DNA of 47,546 nt from GCA-2401735 sp051252095 (GTDB lineage Bacteria; Pseudomonadota; Gammaproteobacteria; Burkholderiales; Methylophilaceae), in NCBI GenBank assembly GCA_051252095.1, contig JBPOFK010000019.1, positions 1-47,546 on the forward strand, in the 5' to 3' direction. Below are positions 40,054 through 47,546 of this stretch, piece by piece. The notes under the pieces are model-generated. The model did not search any database, was not told the DNA's origin, and saw only the letters and a program-made list of their open reading frames with translations. The position numbers were made by a program, and so were the translations under genes. Every line of letters starts with the position of its first letter. The first letter of the stretch is position 1.

Positions 40054-41241
40054 ATGCAAAATTTAAATGAGAACAATGCTATGTATGCAACCTGCCCAGC
40101 TTGCGGTATGTTGTGTGATGATGTAAAACCAACAAGTAATTCATGTGCAAAAAGCATCGCCTTCTTTACTCAACAAGTAAAAGAAGCTACTCCTAGCGTT
40201 GCCGGCAACCCAGTATCCTTAGAACAAGCGACCAAAAAGGTAGCTGAGCTACTTAAGTCTGCAAAAAAACCTTTAATTGGCGGATTAGGTACAGATTTAT
40301 CTGGCTTTAGAGCCGCTTACCAATTAGCAGACAAATCTAATTCTACGCTAGCACATATGAATGCGGTGACGACATGGCGCAACACTAAAGTATTGCAAAG
40401 CGTTGGCTGGCAAACCACAACGATGACAGAAGTGAGAAATCGTGCTGATGTCATTGTATTAATCGGCACCGATGTGGTGAAACATAACACGCGCTTTTTT
40501 GAACGCGTGGTATGGCCGAAGGAGGCCATGTTTGTAGAAAATGAAGGCCGCGATGTGATCTATATAGGTGGTAATGATTTGGATACAGCACCTGGCGTAT
40601 CTCCAAAGGGCAAACAACCGCTGGTATTACCCTGTGAACCTGCCATGCTGCCTGAAGTCACTGCCGCATTGCATGCTTTAGTGGCTGGTAAGACCTTGAA
40701 CGTAAAAACTATTGCTGGCATCGCAATAACAGACTTAACAACAGTAGCAGCTAAGCTAAAAGAAGCAAAGTATGCAACCTTAATCTGGGTAGCAAAAGAT
40801 TTAGATTTTTCGCATGCAGAATTAACCATACAACAAATCACACAAACGGTAGTAGAACTTAACAAGACTACACGCGCAGGCGCCTTAGCGATGGGCGGCA
40901 GTGATGGTGACACTACTGTAAATTATGCCCACACTTGGTTGAGTGGCTTAGCGATTCATCAAGAAGTGTTACCAGAACATGATGTGCTAATTTGGGTGAA
41001 TAGTTTTAGCCCCGATAAAGCTCTGCCCAATACGGATGCACCCATCATCGTGATTGGCAATCCTAACTTACAGCTAGAAACCCAGCCCGATGTGTTTATT
41101 CCAATTGCTACGCCTGGGCTAGACTGCACTGGAACAATGATACGGGTAGATTCAAATGTCATATTACCGTTAAAACAGGTCAAAGAAAGTAACTTGCCAC
41201 GATTGGCTGAAGTATTGGCTAAACTAGAAGATGCATTATGA
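40054..41241 (+). CDS. fhcB: Formyltransferase/hydrolase complex subunit B (formylmethanofuran dehydrogenase B-like)
   Basis: FhcB is the structural homologue of the molybdopterin subunit of archaeal formylmethanofuran dehydrogenase, in the bacterial complex that converts formyl-H4MPT to formate. The sequence begins with YATCPACGMLCDDV (cysteines 14, 17 and 21, and Cys30 further on), then GLGTDLSGFRAAYQLAD, VIVLIGTDVVKHNTRFFERVVWP, and WVNSFSPDKALPNTDAPIIVIGNP. An open frame reaches back to a TTG at 39961; ATG 40054 is preferred, though ATG 40081 directly before the Cys motif is also possible. In bacteria this subunit is thought not to catalyse formate oxidation. It overlaps fhcA by 4 bp. Confidence 0.92.
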   Translation: MQNLNENNAMYATCPACGMLCDDVKPTSNSCAKSIAFFTQQVKEATPSVAGNPVSLEQATKKVAELLKSAKKPLIGGLGTDLSGFRAAYQLADKSNSTLAHMNAVTTWRNTKVLQSVGWQTTTMTEVRNRADVIVLIGTDVVKHNTRFFERVVWPKEAMFVENEGRDVIYIGGNDLDTAPGVSPKGKQPLVLPCEPAMLPEVTAALHALVAGKTLNVKTIAGIAITDLTTVAAKLKEAKYATLIWVAKDLDFSHAELTIQQITQTVVELNKTTRAGALAMGGSDGDTTVNYAHTWLSGLAIHQEVLPEHDVLIWVNSFSPDKALPNTDAPIIVIGNPNLQLETQPDVFIPIATPGLDCTGTMIRVDSNVILPLKQVKESNLPRLAEVLAKLEDAL

Positions 41242-42902
41242 TTACCTTACTTAAAAATGGAAAAGTGTATGATCCAGCACACCGCAAAAACGGCGTTGTT
41301 CAGGATATTTACATTCGTAATGGGCACATTATTAGCAAGCCTTCTGATACTGAAAAAATCAGTGAAACCATAGACTTAACAGGGAAAGTGGTCATGTCTG
41401 GCGCGATTGATATGCACAGCCATATTGGTGGCGGTAAAGTCAATATTGCACGTATGATGCTGCCAGAGTATCAAGAAAGCCTTCATTATCAAGAGCCTGA
41501 AGCACATGTTTGTGGCCCGCATTGTACACATGATGCAACCCCTAGCACCATTAATACAGGCCTGCGTTATATTGAAATGGGCTATACAGCCGCATTTGAA
41601 CCTGCGATTTTAGCGATTAATGCGCGCCAAGCACACCTAGAAATGGGTGACACGCCAATGATCGATAAAGGCGGCTATGCCATGTTGGGCAATGATGATT
41701 ACTTTTTGCGACTGCTCGCTAACAAAGCCGATCAAAAAGCCATCAACGACTATGTTGCTTGGACATTGCATGCCACACAAACGATTGGCATTAAGGTAGT
41801 CAATCCAGGTGGCATTAACGCTTTTAAGTTTAACCAGCGCAGATTAGATTTAGACGAAAACAATGTCCATTACAGTGTAAGCCCTAGGCAAATATTGCAA
41901 AGCCTAAGCCGCGCGGTACACGATTTAGGCATTGCGAAACCATTACATGTACATTGCAACAACTTAGGTGCAGCTGGCAACTTCCAAACAACATTGGATA
42001 CCATGGGTGCGAGCGATGGTATTCCCATGCATTTAACCCATATTCAGTTTCATAGCTATGGTACCGAAGGCGACATGAAGTTCTCATCGGCTGCTGCTCA
42101 AATAGCTGAAGGAATTAACAAGAACAAACACATTACCGCTGATGTTGGACAAATTCTATTTGGTCAAACCGTGACAGCATCGGGCGATAATATGATGCAG
42201 CATTTAAACGCCAATCATGCTAATCCTAAAAAATCAGTGATTATGGATATTGAGTGTGATGGTGGCTGTGGCGTAGTGCCATTTAAATACCGAGATGAAA
42301 ACTATGTTAATGCCTTGCAGTGGGCCATCGGCTTAGAGATTTTTCTCAGCGTAGAAGATCCATGGAAAATCTTCTTAACGACCGATCACCCAAATGGCGC
42401 GCCCTTCACCAGCTACCCCCATTTAATTCGTTTGTTAATGGATAAAAGCTTTAGAGATGATGCATTTGCCAAACTGAATTTAGATGCCCAAGCGATGAGT
42501 AACCTAACCGCCATACAGCGTGAATACAGCTTGTATGAGATAGCCACCTTAACCCGCGCAGGTGCGGCGAAACTCATTGGCCTAAATGATAGAGGCCATT
42601 TAGGTGTTGGCGCAGCAGCTGATATAACGGTTTACAGCGAACAAGATGATAAAGAAGCTATGTTTGCCAAGCCCGATTATGTGTTTAAAGATGGTGAATT
42701 AGTGGTTAAAAATGGTGAAATTACGAAAGTAGTCTGGGGCAAAACGCATACCGCTAAACCAGCGTATGATAAAGGCGTGGAAAAAGGCTTAAAAGACTAT
42801 TTTGATAAATATCATACTATTCAATTAGATAACTTTAAAATTAGTGACGATCAAATGGCAGAAGATGGCCGTAACAGCATCATTAATCACACAAAATCAT
42901 GA
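41238..42902 (+). CDS. fhcA: Formyltransferase/hydrolase complex subunit A (amidohydrolase)
   Basis: FhcA is the zinc-dependent amidohydrolase subunit that cleaves formyl-methylofuran to formate. The 554-aa protein has the amidohydrolase start (LLKNGKVYDPAHRKNGVVQDIYI), the metal motif SGAIDMHSHIGGGKVNIARMMLPEY (His60, His62), PLHVHCNNLGAAGN, MHLTHIQFHSYGTEGD, and the late TTDHPNGAPFTSYPHLIRLLMDK with a catalytic Asp. Its ATG overlaps the fhcB stop and its stop overlaps the fhcD ATG (both ATGA), so all four subunits are translated in coupled fashion. Length fits FhcA/FmdA proteins. Confidence 0.96.
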   Translation: MITLLKNGKVYDPAHRKNGVVQDIYIRNGHIISKPSDTEKISETIDLTGKVVMSGAIDMHSHIGGGKVNIARMMLPEYQESLHYQEPEAHVCGPHCTHDATPSTINTGLRYIEMGYTAAFEPAILAINARQAHLEMGDTPMIDKGGYAMLGNDDYFLRLLANKADQKAINDYVAWTLHATQTIGIKVVNPGGINAFKFNQRRLDLDENNVHYSVSPRQILQSLSRAVHDLGIAKPLHVHCNNLGAAGNFQTTLDTMGASDGIPMHLTHIQFHSYGTEGDMKFSSAAAQIAEGINKNKHITADVGQILFGQTVTASGDNMMQHLNANHANPKKSVIMDIECDGGCGVVPFKYRDENYVNALQWAIGLEIFLSVEDPWKIFLTTDHPNGAPFTSYPHLIRLLMDKSFRDDAFAKLNLDAQAMSNLTAIQREYSLYEIATLTRAGAAKLIGLNDRGHLGVGAAADITVYSEQDDKEAMFAKPDYVFKDGELVVKNGEITKVVWGKTHTAKPAYDKGVEKGLKDYFDKYHTIQLDNFKISDDQMAEDGRNSIINHTKS

Positions 42903-43876
42903 GCGAATCTACTAATAACAGCATGCAAGTAAACGGTGTACAAATAGACGACACGTTTGCAGAAGCCTTCAATATGCGTGGCACGCGAGTGCTAATTACA
43001 GCGCAAAATCTCAAATGGGCTTACAACGCAGCCAATGCGATGACTGGTTTTGCTACCAGCGTCATTGGCTGTGGTGTAGAAGCTGGTATAGAGCGAGAAC
43101 TAACTGAAGGCGAAACACCCGATGGCCGCCCTGGTGTCAGCATCTTGATGTTTGCTATGGGTAGCAAAGTGTTAATGCAGCAACTTGAGACACGCATGGG
43201 ACAATGTATTCTTACCTGCCCTACTGCGGCGGCTTTTTCTGGTATTGCGTCAGAAGACCAAATTAGCCTAGGTAAAAACTTACGCTATTTTGGTGATGGT
43301 TACCAAATTTCAAAATTGCTGCCTAATGCACAAGGCGAAAACAAACGTTACTGGCGCATACCAGTGATGGATGGAGAATTTTTAACCGAAGAAACGACTG
43401 GTATGGTGCGCGCCATTGGCGGTGGTAATTTTTTAGTACTCGGACAAAGTCAACCACAAGTACTAGCAGCCTGTGCGGCAGCCATTGAGGCGATGAAAGC
43501 CATTCCTAATGTGATTATGCCCTTCCCTGGTGGTGTGGTGCGATCAGGCTCTAAAGTAGGAAGTAAATATCCGAAAATGTTTGCCAGTACCAATGATGCG
43601 TTTTGCCCAACCTTAAAAGGAGCGGTTAAAAGCGAATTAGACATGGATATTGAGAGCGTGATGGAAATTGTGATTGATGGTCTTAGCTTTGAGGATATTG
43701 CACGCTCAATGAAAGTCGGTATTGAAGCGGCATGCAGCTTTGGTCCAGAACGGGGTATTAAACGTATCTCTGCAGGCAATTATGGTGGCAAATTAGGTCC
43801 GCATCTATTTAAACTACACCCTATTCTAAACGGCGATTTATCTGCCCCAGATGCAGCCGCGGAGGGTCAATCATGA
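42899..43876 (+). CDS. fhcD: Formylmethanofuran:H4MPT formyltransferase, subunit D of the Fhc complex
   Basis: FhcD (Ftr homologue) transfers the formyl group from formyl-H4MPT to methylofuran. The 325-aa sequence begins MQVNGVQIDDTFAEAFNMRGTR after a short leader, with ATSVIGCGVEAGIERELT, GRPGVSILMFAMG, QCILTCPTAAAFSGI, and GGVVRSGSKVGSKYPKMFASTNDAFCPTLK, all typical of formyltransferase. Length is as in archaeal Ftr (about 297) plus a short N-terminal and C-terminal addition. It sits third in fhcBADC with 4-bp overlaps on both sides. Confidence 0.96.
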   Translation: MSESTNNSMQVNGVQIDDTFAEAFNMRGTRVLITAQNLKWAYNAANAMTGFATSVIGCGVEAGIERELTEGETPDGRPGVSILMFAMGSKVLMQQLETRMGQCILTCPTAAAFSGIASEDQISLGKNLRYFGDGYQISKLLPNAQGENKRYWRIPVMDGEFLTEETTGMVRAIGGGNFLVLGQSQPQVLAACAAAIEAMKAIPNVIMPFPGGVVRSGSKVGSKYPKMFASTNDAFCPTLKGAVKSELDMDIESVMEIVIDGLSFEDIARSMKVGIEAACSFGPERGIKRISAGNYGGKLGPHLFKLHPILNGDLSAPDAAAEGQS

Positions 43877-44535
43877 GTGCACTCACTTTTACATTAAAGA
43901 CGCATATTAACCAGTCTGTAAATTGCAAAGCATTAACACCTGATCAGCTTCAGGGAAAGTCTATCAAAGACATACAGTCGATTCATTTGGGCACGCAAAG
44001 CGTTGCTGAAATATTTGAATTGAGTGGCGAGGATACTAGCCAAATCACCTTCAAAAACACTAATAATCATTTGCATTATATTGGCCATAAAATGAAGCAT
44101 GGCGCAATTACCGTAGAAGGCAATGCTGGTGACTATTTAGGCGCATCCATGAAAGGTGGTGTGCTGATTTGTAAAGGGAATGTTGGTGAACGCGCTGCAG
44201 ATTTGATGCGTCGCGGTATTTTATTAATTGAGGGCAACGTAGGCGAATACTGCGCTTCTAATATGCAAGCGGGCACTGTAGGCATATTAGGTAATTTCGG
44301 AGCGCGTTTAGGCTATGGTATGAGGCGCGGTACACTATTGCTAGCACAAGAGCCAGCATTTCAAGCAACTTGGTTGGATTGTGGCTTACATACACTGCCT
44401 TTTCTAAATATCTTATATCAGTCTTTCCAACAGCTAGATACGCAATTTTCCTCCATTAAACAAAAGCGTGTTAAACGCTTGATGGGCGATGCTTCTGGCA
44501 TTGGGAAAGCCGAAATACTCGTTTTACAAGCATAA
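43873..44535 (+). CDS. fhcC: Formyltransferase/hydrolase complex subunit C
   Basis: FhcC is the beta-helical subunit of the complex, related to archaeal FmdC/FwdC and to the C-terminal domain of glutamate synthase; it helps hold the methylofuran carrier between the two active sites. The 220-aa protein shows the repeated beta-helix turns: MKHGAITVEGNAGDYLGASMKGGVLICKGNVGERAADLMRRG, then LIEGNVGEYCASNMQAGTVGILGNFGARLGYGMRRGTLLL (split repeats of about 18-20 residues between residues 75 and 155). The start overlaps the fhcD stop. It ends the operon; no clear terminator follows before trhO at 44596. Confidence 0.95.
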   Translation: MSALTFTLKTHINQSVNCKALTPDQLQGKSIKDIQSIHLGTQSVAEIFELSGEDTSQITFKNTNNHLHYIGHKMKHGAITVEGNAGDYLGASMKGGVLICKGNVGERAADLMRRGILLIEGNVGEYCASNMQAGTVGILGNFGARLGYGMRRGTLLLAQEPAFQATWLDCGLHTLPFLNILYQSFQQLDTQFSSIKQKRVKRLMGDASGIGKAEILVLQA

Positions 44536-44559
44536 GTGAGTCCTGCTAAATCAAAAAAA

Positions 44560-44568
44560 TGTTAAAAT
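44560..44568 (+). promoter_or_regulatory. Candidate extended -10 of trhO
   Basis: TGTTAAAAT (44560-44568) is an extended -10 (TGn followed by TAAAAT) about 28 nt before the trhO ATG. No clear -35 is present, as is allowed for extended -10 promoters. Matched by eye. Confidence 0.35.
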
Positions 44569-44595
44569 CCGCTTTTGTTTTAATGTTATTTTGAA

Positions 44596-45516
44596 ATGTC
44601 GAAATTTTTAACTGCTGCACTCTATAAATTTGTAAGCTTGCCAGATTACAAAGACCTTCAACAGCCTATCCTAGATGCTTGTGTGCAACACACCATTAAA
44701 GGTACTTTGTTGCTGGCAAAAGAAGGCATTAACGGCACCATCGCAGGTGAGCCAGCTAATATACGTGCAATACTAACTTACCTGCGCCAATATCCGCAGT
44801 TCAGTGATCTGGAACATAAAGAATCCTACGCAGACAGCCATCCTTTTTACCGAATGAAGGTAAAGCTCAAAAAAGAAATTGTGACCATGGGCGTCAAAGA
44901 TGTGGATCCTAACCAAGTCGTTGGGACTTATGTAAAGCCTGAAGACTGGAATGCACTCATCAGCGACCCTGATGTTATATTGCTGGATACGCGCAATGAC
45001 TATGAAACACATATTGGCACATTCAAAGGGGCAATTGACCCAAAAACCACAACATTTAGAGAATTTCCACAATATGTAGAACAAAATCTGGACAAAAATA
45101 AAAACAAAAAAGTCGCTATGTTCTGCACCGGTGGTATTCGCTGTGAAAAAGCTTCATCTTATATGAAGCAACAAGGCTTTGAAGAGGTTTATCACTTACA
45201 AGGTGGCATTCTTAAATACTTAGAAACCGTTCCTAAAGAAGAAAGCCTGTGGGAAGGCGAATGCTTTGTCTTTGACCAACGGGTAGGTGTAAAGCATGGT
45301 TTGGAAGTAGGTGAATATGATCAATGTTATGCTTGCCGTATGCCCCTTTCGCCAGAAGAACTCAACAGTGATCAATATACGCCAGGCATTTCATGTCCAT
45401 ACTGCTACGATAAAACATCAGAAGAAAAGAAAGCAGCATTGACCGAGCGTCAAAAGCAAGTTGTCCTTGCAAAAGCGCGTGGCGAAGATCACATCGGGAA
45501 GCAACTAAAAAAATAG
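44596..45516 (+). CDS. trhO: tRNA uridine(34) hydroxylase TrhO (rhodanese YceA)
   Basis: TrhO hydroxylates uridine 34 of certain tRNAs in an oxygen-dependent way. The 306-aa protein has the N-terminal YceA domain (LTAALYKFVSLPDY, LLLAKEGINGTIAG), a rhodanese domain with LLDTRNDYE and the active-site loop FCTGGIRCEKA (Cys177), then YHLQGGILKYLE, and a C-terminal Cys4 zinc-like region (CYACRMPLSPEE and CPYCYDK). It follows fhcC by 60 bp but probably has its own promoter. It is convergent with the carbonic-anhydrase gene. Confidence 0.94.
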   Translation: MSKFLTAALYKFVSLPDYKDLQQPILDACVQHTIKGTLLLAKEGINGTIAGEPANIRAILTYLRQYPQFSDLEHKESYADSHPFYRMKVKLKKEIVTMGVKDVDPNQVVGTYVKPEDWNALISDPDVILLDTRNDYETHIGTFKGAIDPKTTTFREFPQYVEQNLDKNKNKKVAMFCTGGIRCEKASSYMKQQGFEEVYHLQGGILKYLETVPKEESLWEGECFVFDQRVGVKHGLEVGEYDQCYACRMPLSPEELNSDQYTPGISCPYCYDKTSEEKKAALTERQKQVVLAKARGEDHIGKQLKK

Positions 45517-45548
45517 AAAAATCTGAACCAATAACCGCAACTATTGCT

Positions 45549-46901
45549 TTATTCAATCACTATACGACCATTGAGTGATTGTATCGGTCGATTATTACTA
45601 TGCCGCATGACTTTCTTAAAAGCAGCGATTTGTGACTTAGACGCTGTCATAGGGGTCTTCATTACAATCCAAATAACGCCCTCGGTACAGGGCGGCATTG
45701 TTAAAGATCCATTGTAACGATAATATGCCTTTTCTCTTGGCATCAATTCGCTAGGTAGTACTTTTGCATTTAATTTTTTGGGAGTAACTTTTGTTTTCGG
45801 CATTTGCTTCCATAACTTTGCAAGTGCTTTATTCTCGGCACCTTCATCGAACATCACGGCTAGTATAGCTTCATTTCCTTTAGGATCTGTATGTAAAAAA
45901 TGTGCTTCCAATGGAAAAGACTTGCCTTTAATTGTATTCTCGCTAGGCGTATGAAATGTCACTTGCTTCATTTCATACATCACCGTATCGACAACCATAA
46001 TATTGCCTGCTTTAAAGGTCGCTTGAATCGTATGTCCATCATTTGAAATATCAACTACAGGAAAACGTTGAAATGTTTTAAGCTTTTTGGGTGGCGCGGT
46101 TATAGTTTTATCAATGTCAATTGGCGATTGATTCCTCCCTACTTTACAACTGATAAAATCTTCACTTAGATCACCCCAATACTCAGGACCTTTTTTACCG
46201 GCATATTTCCAATGTATAATCTTATCTGTACTGTCTTCTGCTTTAGTTGCATCAGATTCAGACACCTTGGCCTCGCCTTCCTTTTCAGTATCTCCTGATT
46301 GCTTTGACTCTATTTCACTCTTATCAGAAGTCGGCTCAGCTTCAGTTTCTTCAACGTCGACATTAGTTGACTCTGGTGGTGTCTTATCAGATTTATCTGC
46401 TGGTTTTTCTGGGCTTTTTTCTTGAGCAGCTAGAGCCGCAGCTTGTGCGTTTTCATGATCTTTTTTTGCAGCCTCAGCTTTTGCTTTAGCCGCTTCCTGG
46501 TAGGCTTTTCGCTGGCAAACATACTGCATAGCGAGATCTATTTCGGTCTCTGGTACTGGCTCTAAAAATCGCGCTCTTTTCACATCAATCGCTGCCGAAA
46601 AAACCAGATCCTCATTTAGCAATTGATAAACCTGTGCTGTAGCGGACTTTTGTTCTGCACAATTAAAATACCATAATAATTTTGCATTGTTGTATTGTTT
46701 TTCAGGGTATTGAAGGTTTGTTTGAACCTCTTTGTACTGTATATTGACCCATGCTTTCTGATACTTGCCAGACTCTACAATTGATTGCTTGTCTAACATT
46801 AATCGTGCATGTTTATTGTCTTGCAACTTAGTCCAACTAGCCGCATAGCTCATGGAGACCATCAAAACATTACATAACAATATTGCAACAGTTTTCTTCA
46901 T
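45549..46901 (-). CDS. Exported fusion of Adhesin_E-like and alpha-carbonic-anhydrase-like domains
   Basis: This 450-aa protein has a signal peptide (about 1-20, ending SYA), an Adhesin_E-like domain (about 22-130; W, K-W, LLWYFNC and MQYVC positions match that family), an Ala/Lys/Glu-rich linker (about 131-225) and an alpha-carbonic-anhydrase domain to the end (HWKYAGKKGPEYWGDL, NQSPIDI, DGHTIQATF, PLEAHFLH, GSLTMPPCTEGVIW, NNRPIQSLNGR). In active enzymes the first two zinc ligands lie in HFH; here the segment is QVTFHTPSEN, so the first His is Thr315 (codon 45957-45959) while His317 and His334 remain. Such loss usually makes a carbonic-anhydrase-related, non-catalytic protein. ATG 46901 is preferred to the TTG 3 bp before. 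It lies divergently next to the partial unknown gene. Confidence 0.88.
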   Translation of the reverse strand: MKKTVAILLCNVLMVSMSYAASWTKLQDNKHARLMLDKQSIVESGKYQKAWVNIQYKEVQTNLQYPEKQYNNAKLLWYFNCAEQKSATAQVYQLLNEDLVFSAAIDVKRARFLEPVPETEIDLAMQYVCQRKAYQEAAKAKAEAAKKDHENAQAAALAAQEKSPEKPADKSDKTPPESTNVDVEETEAEPTSDKSEIESKQSGDTEKEGEAKVSESDATKAEDSTDKIIHWKYAGKKGPEYWGDLSEDFISCKVGRNQSPIDIDKTITAPPKKLKTFQRFPVVDISNDGHTIQATFKAGNIMVVDTVMYEMKQVTFHTPSENTIKGKSFPLEAHFLHTDPKGNEAILAVMFDEGAENKALAKLWKQMPKTKVTPKKLNAKVLPSELMPREKAYYRYNGSLTMPPCTEGVIWIVMKTPMTASKSQIAAFKKVMRHSNNRPIQSLNGRIVIE

Positions 46902-46976
46902 CAATCCTTTACCTTATCGTTCAATCAGCTTTAAAAAATGCTAACTACGCTATCACACCATTATGGCAAAGGATTG
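46902..46976 (-). promoter_or_regulatory. Leader helix able to cover the carbonic-anhydrase Shine-Dalgarno
   Basis: In the minus-strand leader, CAATCCTTTGCC (from 46976 to 46965) can pair over all 12 positions (one G-U) with GGTAAAGGATTG (46913 to 46902), which holds the AAAGGA Shine-Dalgarno and abuts ATG 46901. The two arms are 51 nt apart. If transcribed, this hides the ribosome site. The rest of 46977-47124 holds AT-rich sequence with no feature I can name. Function is inferred. Confidence 0.45.
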
Positions 46977-47124
46977 TATTTTTAAACCTATGATTAATCT
47001 GCCTTTTATCTATCTATTTAATGCTTTAATAATGCGCTGTATCATTAGAATATGCACAAGTCGCTCAATTTGACTATCAAAAGCGTTTAGCGACAAATCA
47101 TCACGGGTGAATTAAGTTTAACGA

Positions 47125-47546
47125 ATGACAACAAAACAATTAGTTAAAAGTCGTGAAAAAGAGGCCGCTGACGCCTATTTAAAATTTTTACAAGCTAAAG
47201 GTGCCTCAAGCCGCGCACTCTATTTGCGTTCAAAGTTTTTAGATACATTCATGGCAAAACTGGCCGAAAAGGCACAAACGCGTAAAGAGTTTGCCATGTC
47301 ATTAGAACTAACATTATCCGTTTTATCTAATGATGAAAGAAACAATGCGCTCAATACAGCCCGTGAATACTTCCCTTTTTGGATGAATGATATTAAAGCT
47401 ATTGCCATGTTTGAAGAGTACTACGGCTTTAATGTGAGTGAAATTCAGTGGCAACCTGAGCATGCTACTTTAAAAAAGCTAACGGATGAATTAGAAACCA
47501 CCAAGCTAAATGATGCTGAAAGCCAATCACTGAATGCATACAGGCA
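47125..47546 (+). CDS. Uncharacterised protein (partial, cut by window end), paralogue of the 26319 gene
   Basis: An open frame from ATG 47125 runs to the window end (140 residues, TTKQLVKSREKEAADAYLKFLQAKG at its start) without a stop. It is related to the 26319-26981 protein over this whole stretch: AYLKFLQAKG against AYTKFLETKG, RSKFLD against RTKFVG, and AREYFPFWMNDIKAIA against AREFYPFWMGDIKSIA at similar distances, followed by YYGFNVSE against TYGFDLDS. It is predicted helical and soluble. No function is known to me. It diverges from the carbonic-anhydrase-like gene. Confidence 0.8.
   Translation, partial: MTTKQLVKSREKEAADAYLKFLQAKGASSRALYLRSKFLDTFMAKLAEKAQTRKEFAMSLELTLSVLSNDERNNALNTAREYFPFWMNDIKAIAMFEEYYGFNVSEIQWQPEHATLKKLTDELETTKLNDAESQSLNAYR

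Overview
The window reads as chromosome of an AT-leaning betaproteobacterial methylotroph, most likely Methylophilaceae (Methylotenera/Methylophilus-like). Two things support this. The housekeeping order is the betaproteobacterial one (ndk-rlmN-pilW-rodZ-ispG-hisS ... yfgM-bamB-der, and hfq-hflX-hflK-hflC-DUF2065-hisZ-purA). There are also two separate loci for tetrahydromethanopterin (H4MPT)-linked C1 metabolism: a cofactor-biosynthesis operon (6723-9959) and the complete formyltransferase/hydrolase operon fhcBADC (40054-44535). I see no transposase, prophage, CRISPR array, tRNA or rRNA.

Layout. 29-2648 (+): dnaX, ybaB/ebfC and recR (DNA replication and repair). 2674-5398 (-): mtaD, ubiG and a HAD phosphatase that looks closer to MupP than to Gph. 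5560-6645 (-): ompA with a strong terminator. 6723-9959 (-): four overlapping or tightly packed genes for H4MPT/methanofuran-type cofactors. 10141-11289 (+): a monocistronic NAD-binding/SAF-domain protein with near-consensus promoter and terminator. 11354-17611 (-): hfq to purA. 17729-19123 (-): gltX. 19314-21312 (+): an unrecognised two-gene pair, the first with a PilZ-like segment. 21329-25409 (-): rluD, pgeF, a ZIP metal transporter and rimO, divergent from bamD (+). 26319-26981 (-): a lineage-specific unknown protein. 27071-39148 (-): ndk to der, interrupted by a SIMPL protein and an orphan pair of peptide-ABC ATPases. 39472-44535 (+): a degenerate hemerythrin-like gene and the fhc operon. 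44596-45516 (+): trhO. 45549-46901 (-): an exported Adhesin_E/alpha-carbonic-anhydrase fusion with a changed zinc ligand. 47125 to the window end (+): a second member of the 26319-26981 unknown family, cut by the window.

The genes work together at two levels. BamB, BamD, OmpA, RodZ, PilW and the HflKC system maintain the envelope. The two C1 loci make the cofactor and then use it: MfnB and the DHPS-like, DUF447 and flavoprotein products build or reduce methanofuran/H4MPT-type carriers, and FhcBADC releases formate from formyl-H4MPT. The most interesting signals outside the standard genes are these: an A10 slippage tract in dnaX with stops in both alternative frames; a 124-bp nested palindrome that coincides with the loss of the usual Ndk C-terminal tail; a carbonic-anhydrase domain in which one zinc His is Thr, preceded by a leader helix able to hide its Shine-Dalgarno; a hemerythrin lacking ligand residues; and the two-member unknown family. 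No RNA or database search was run; family names come from recognition of motifs and gene order.
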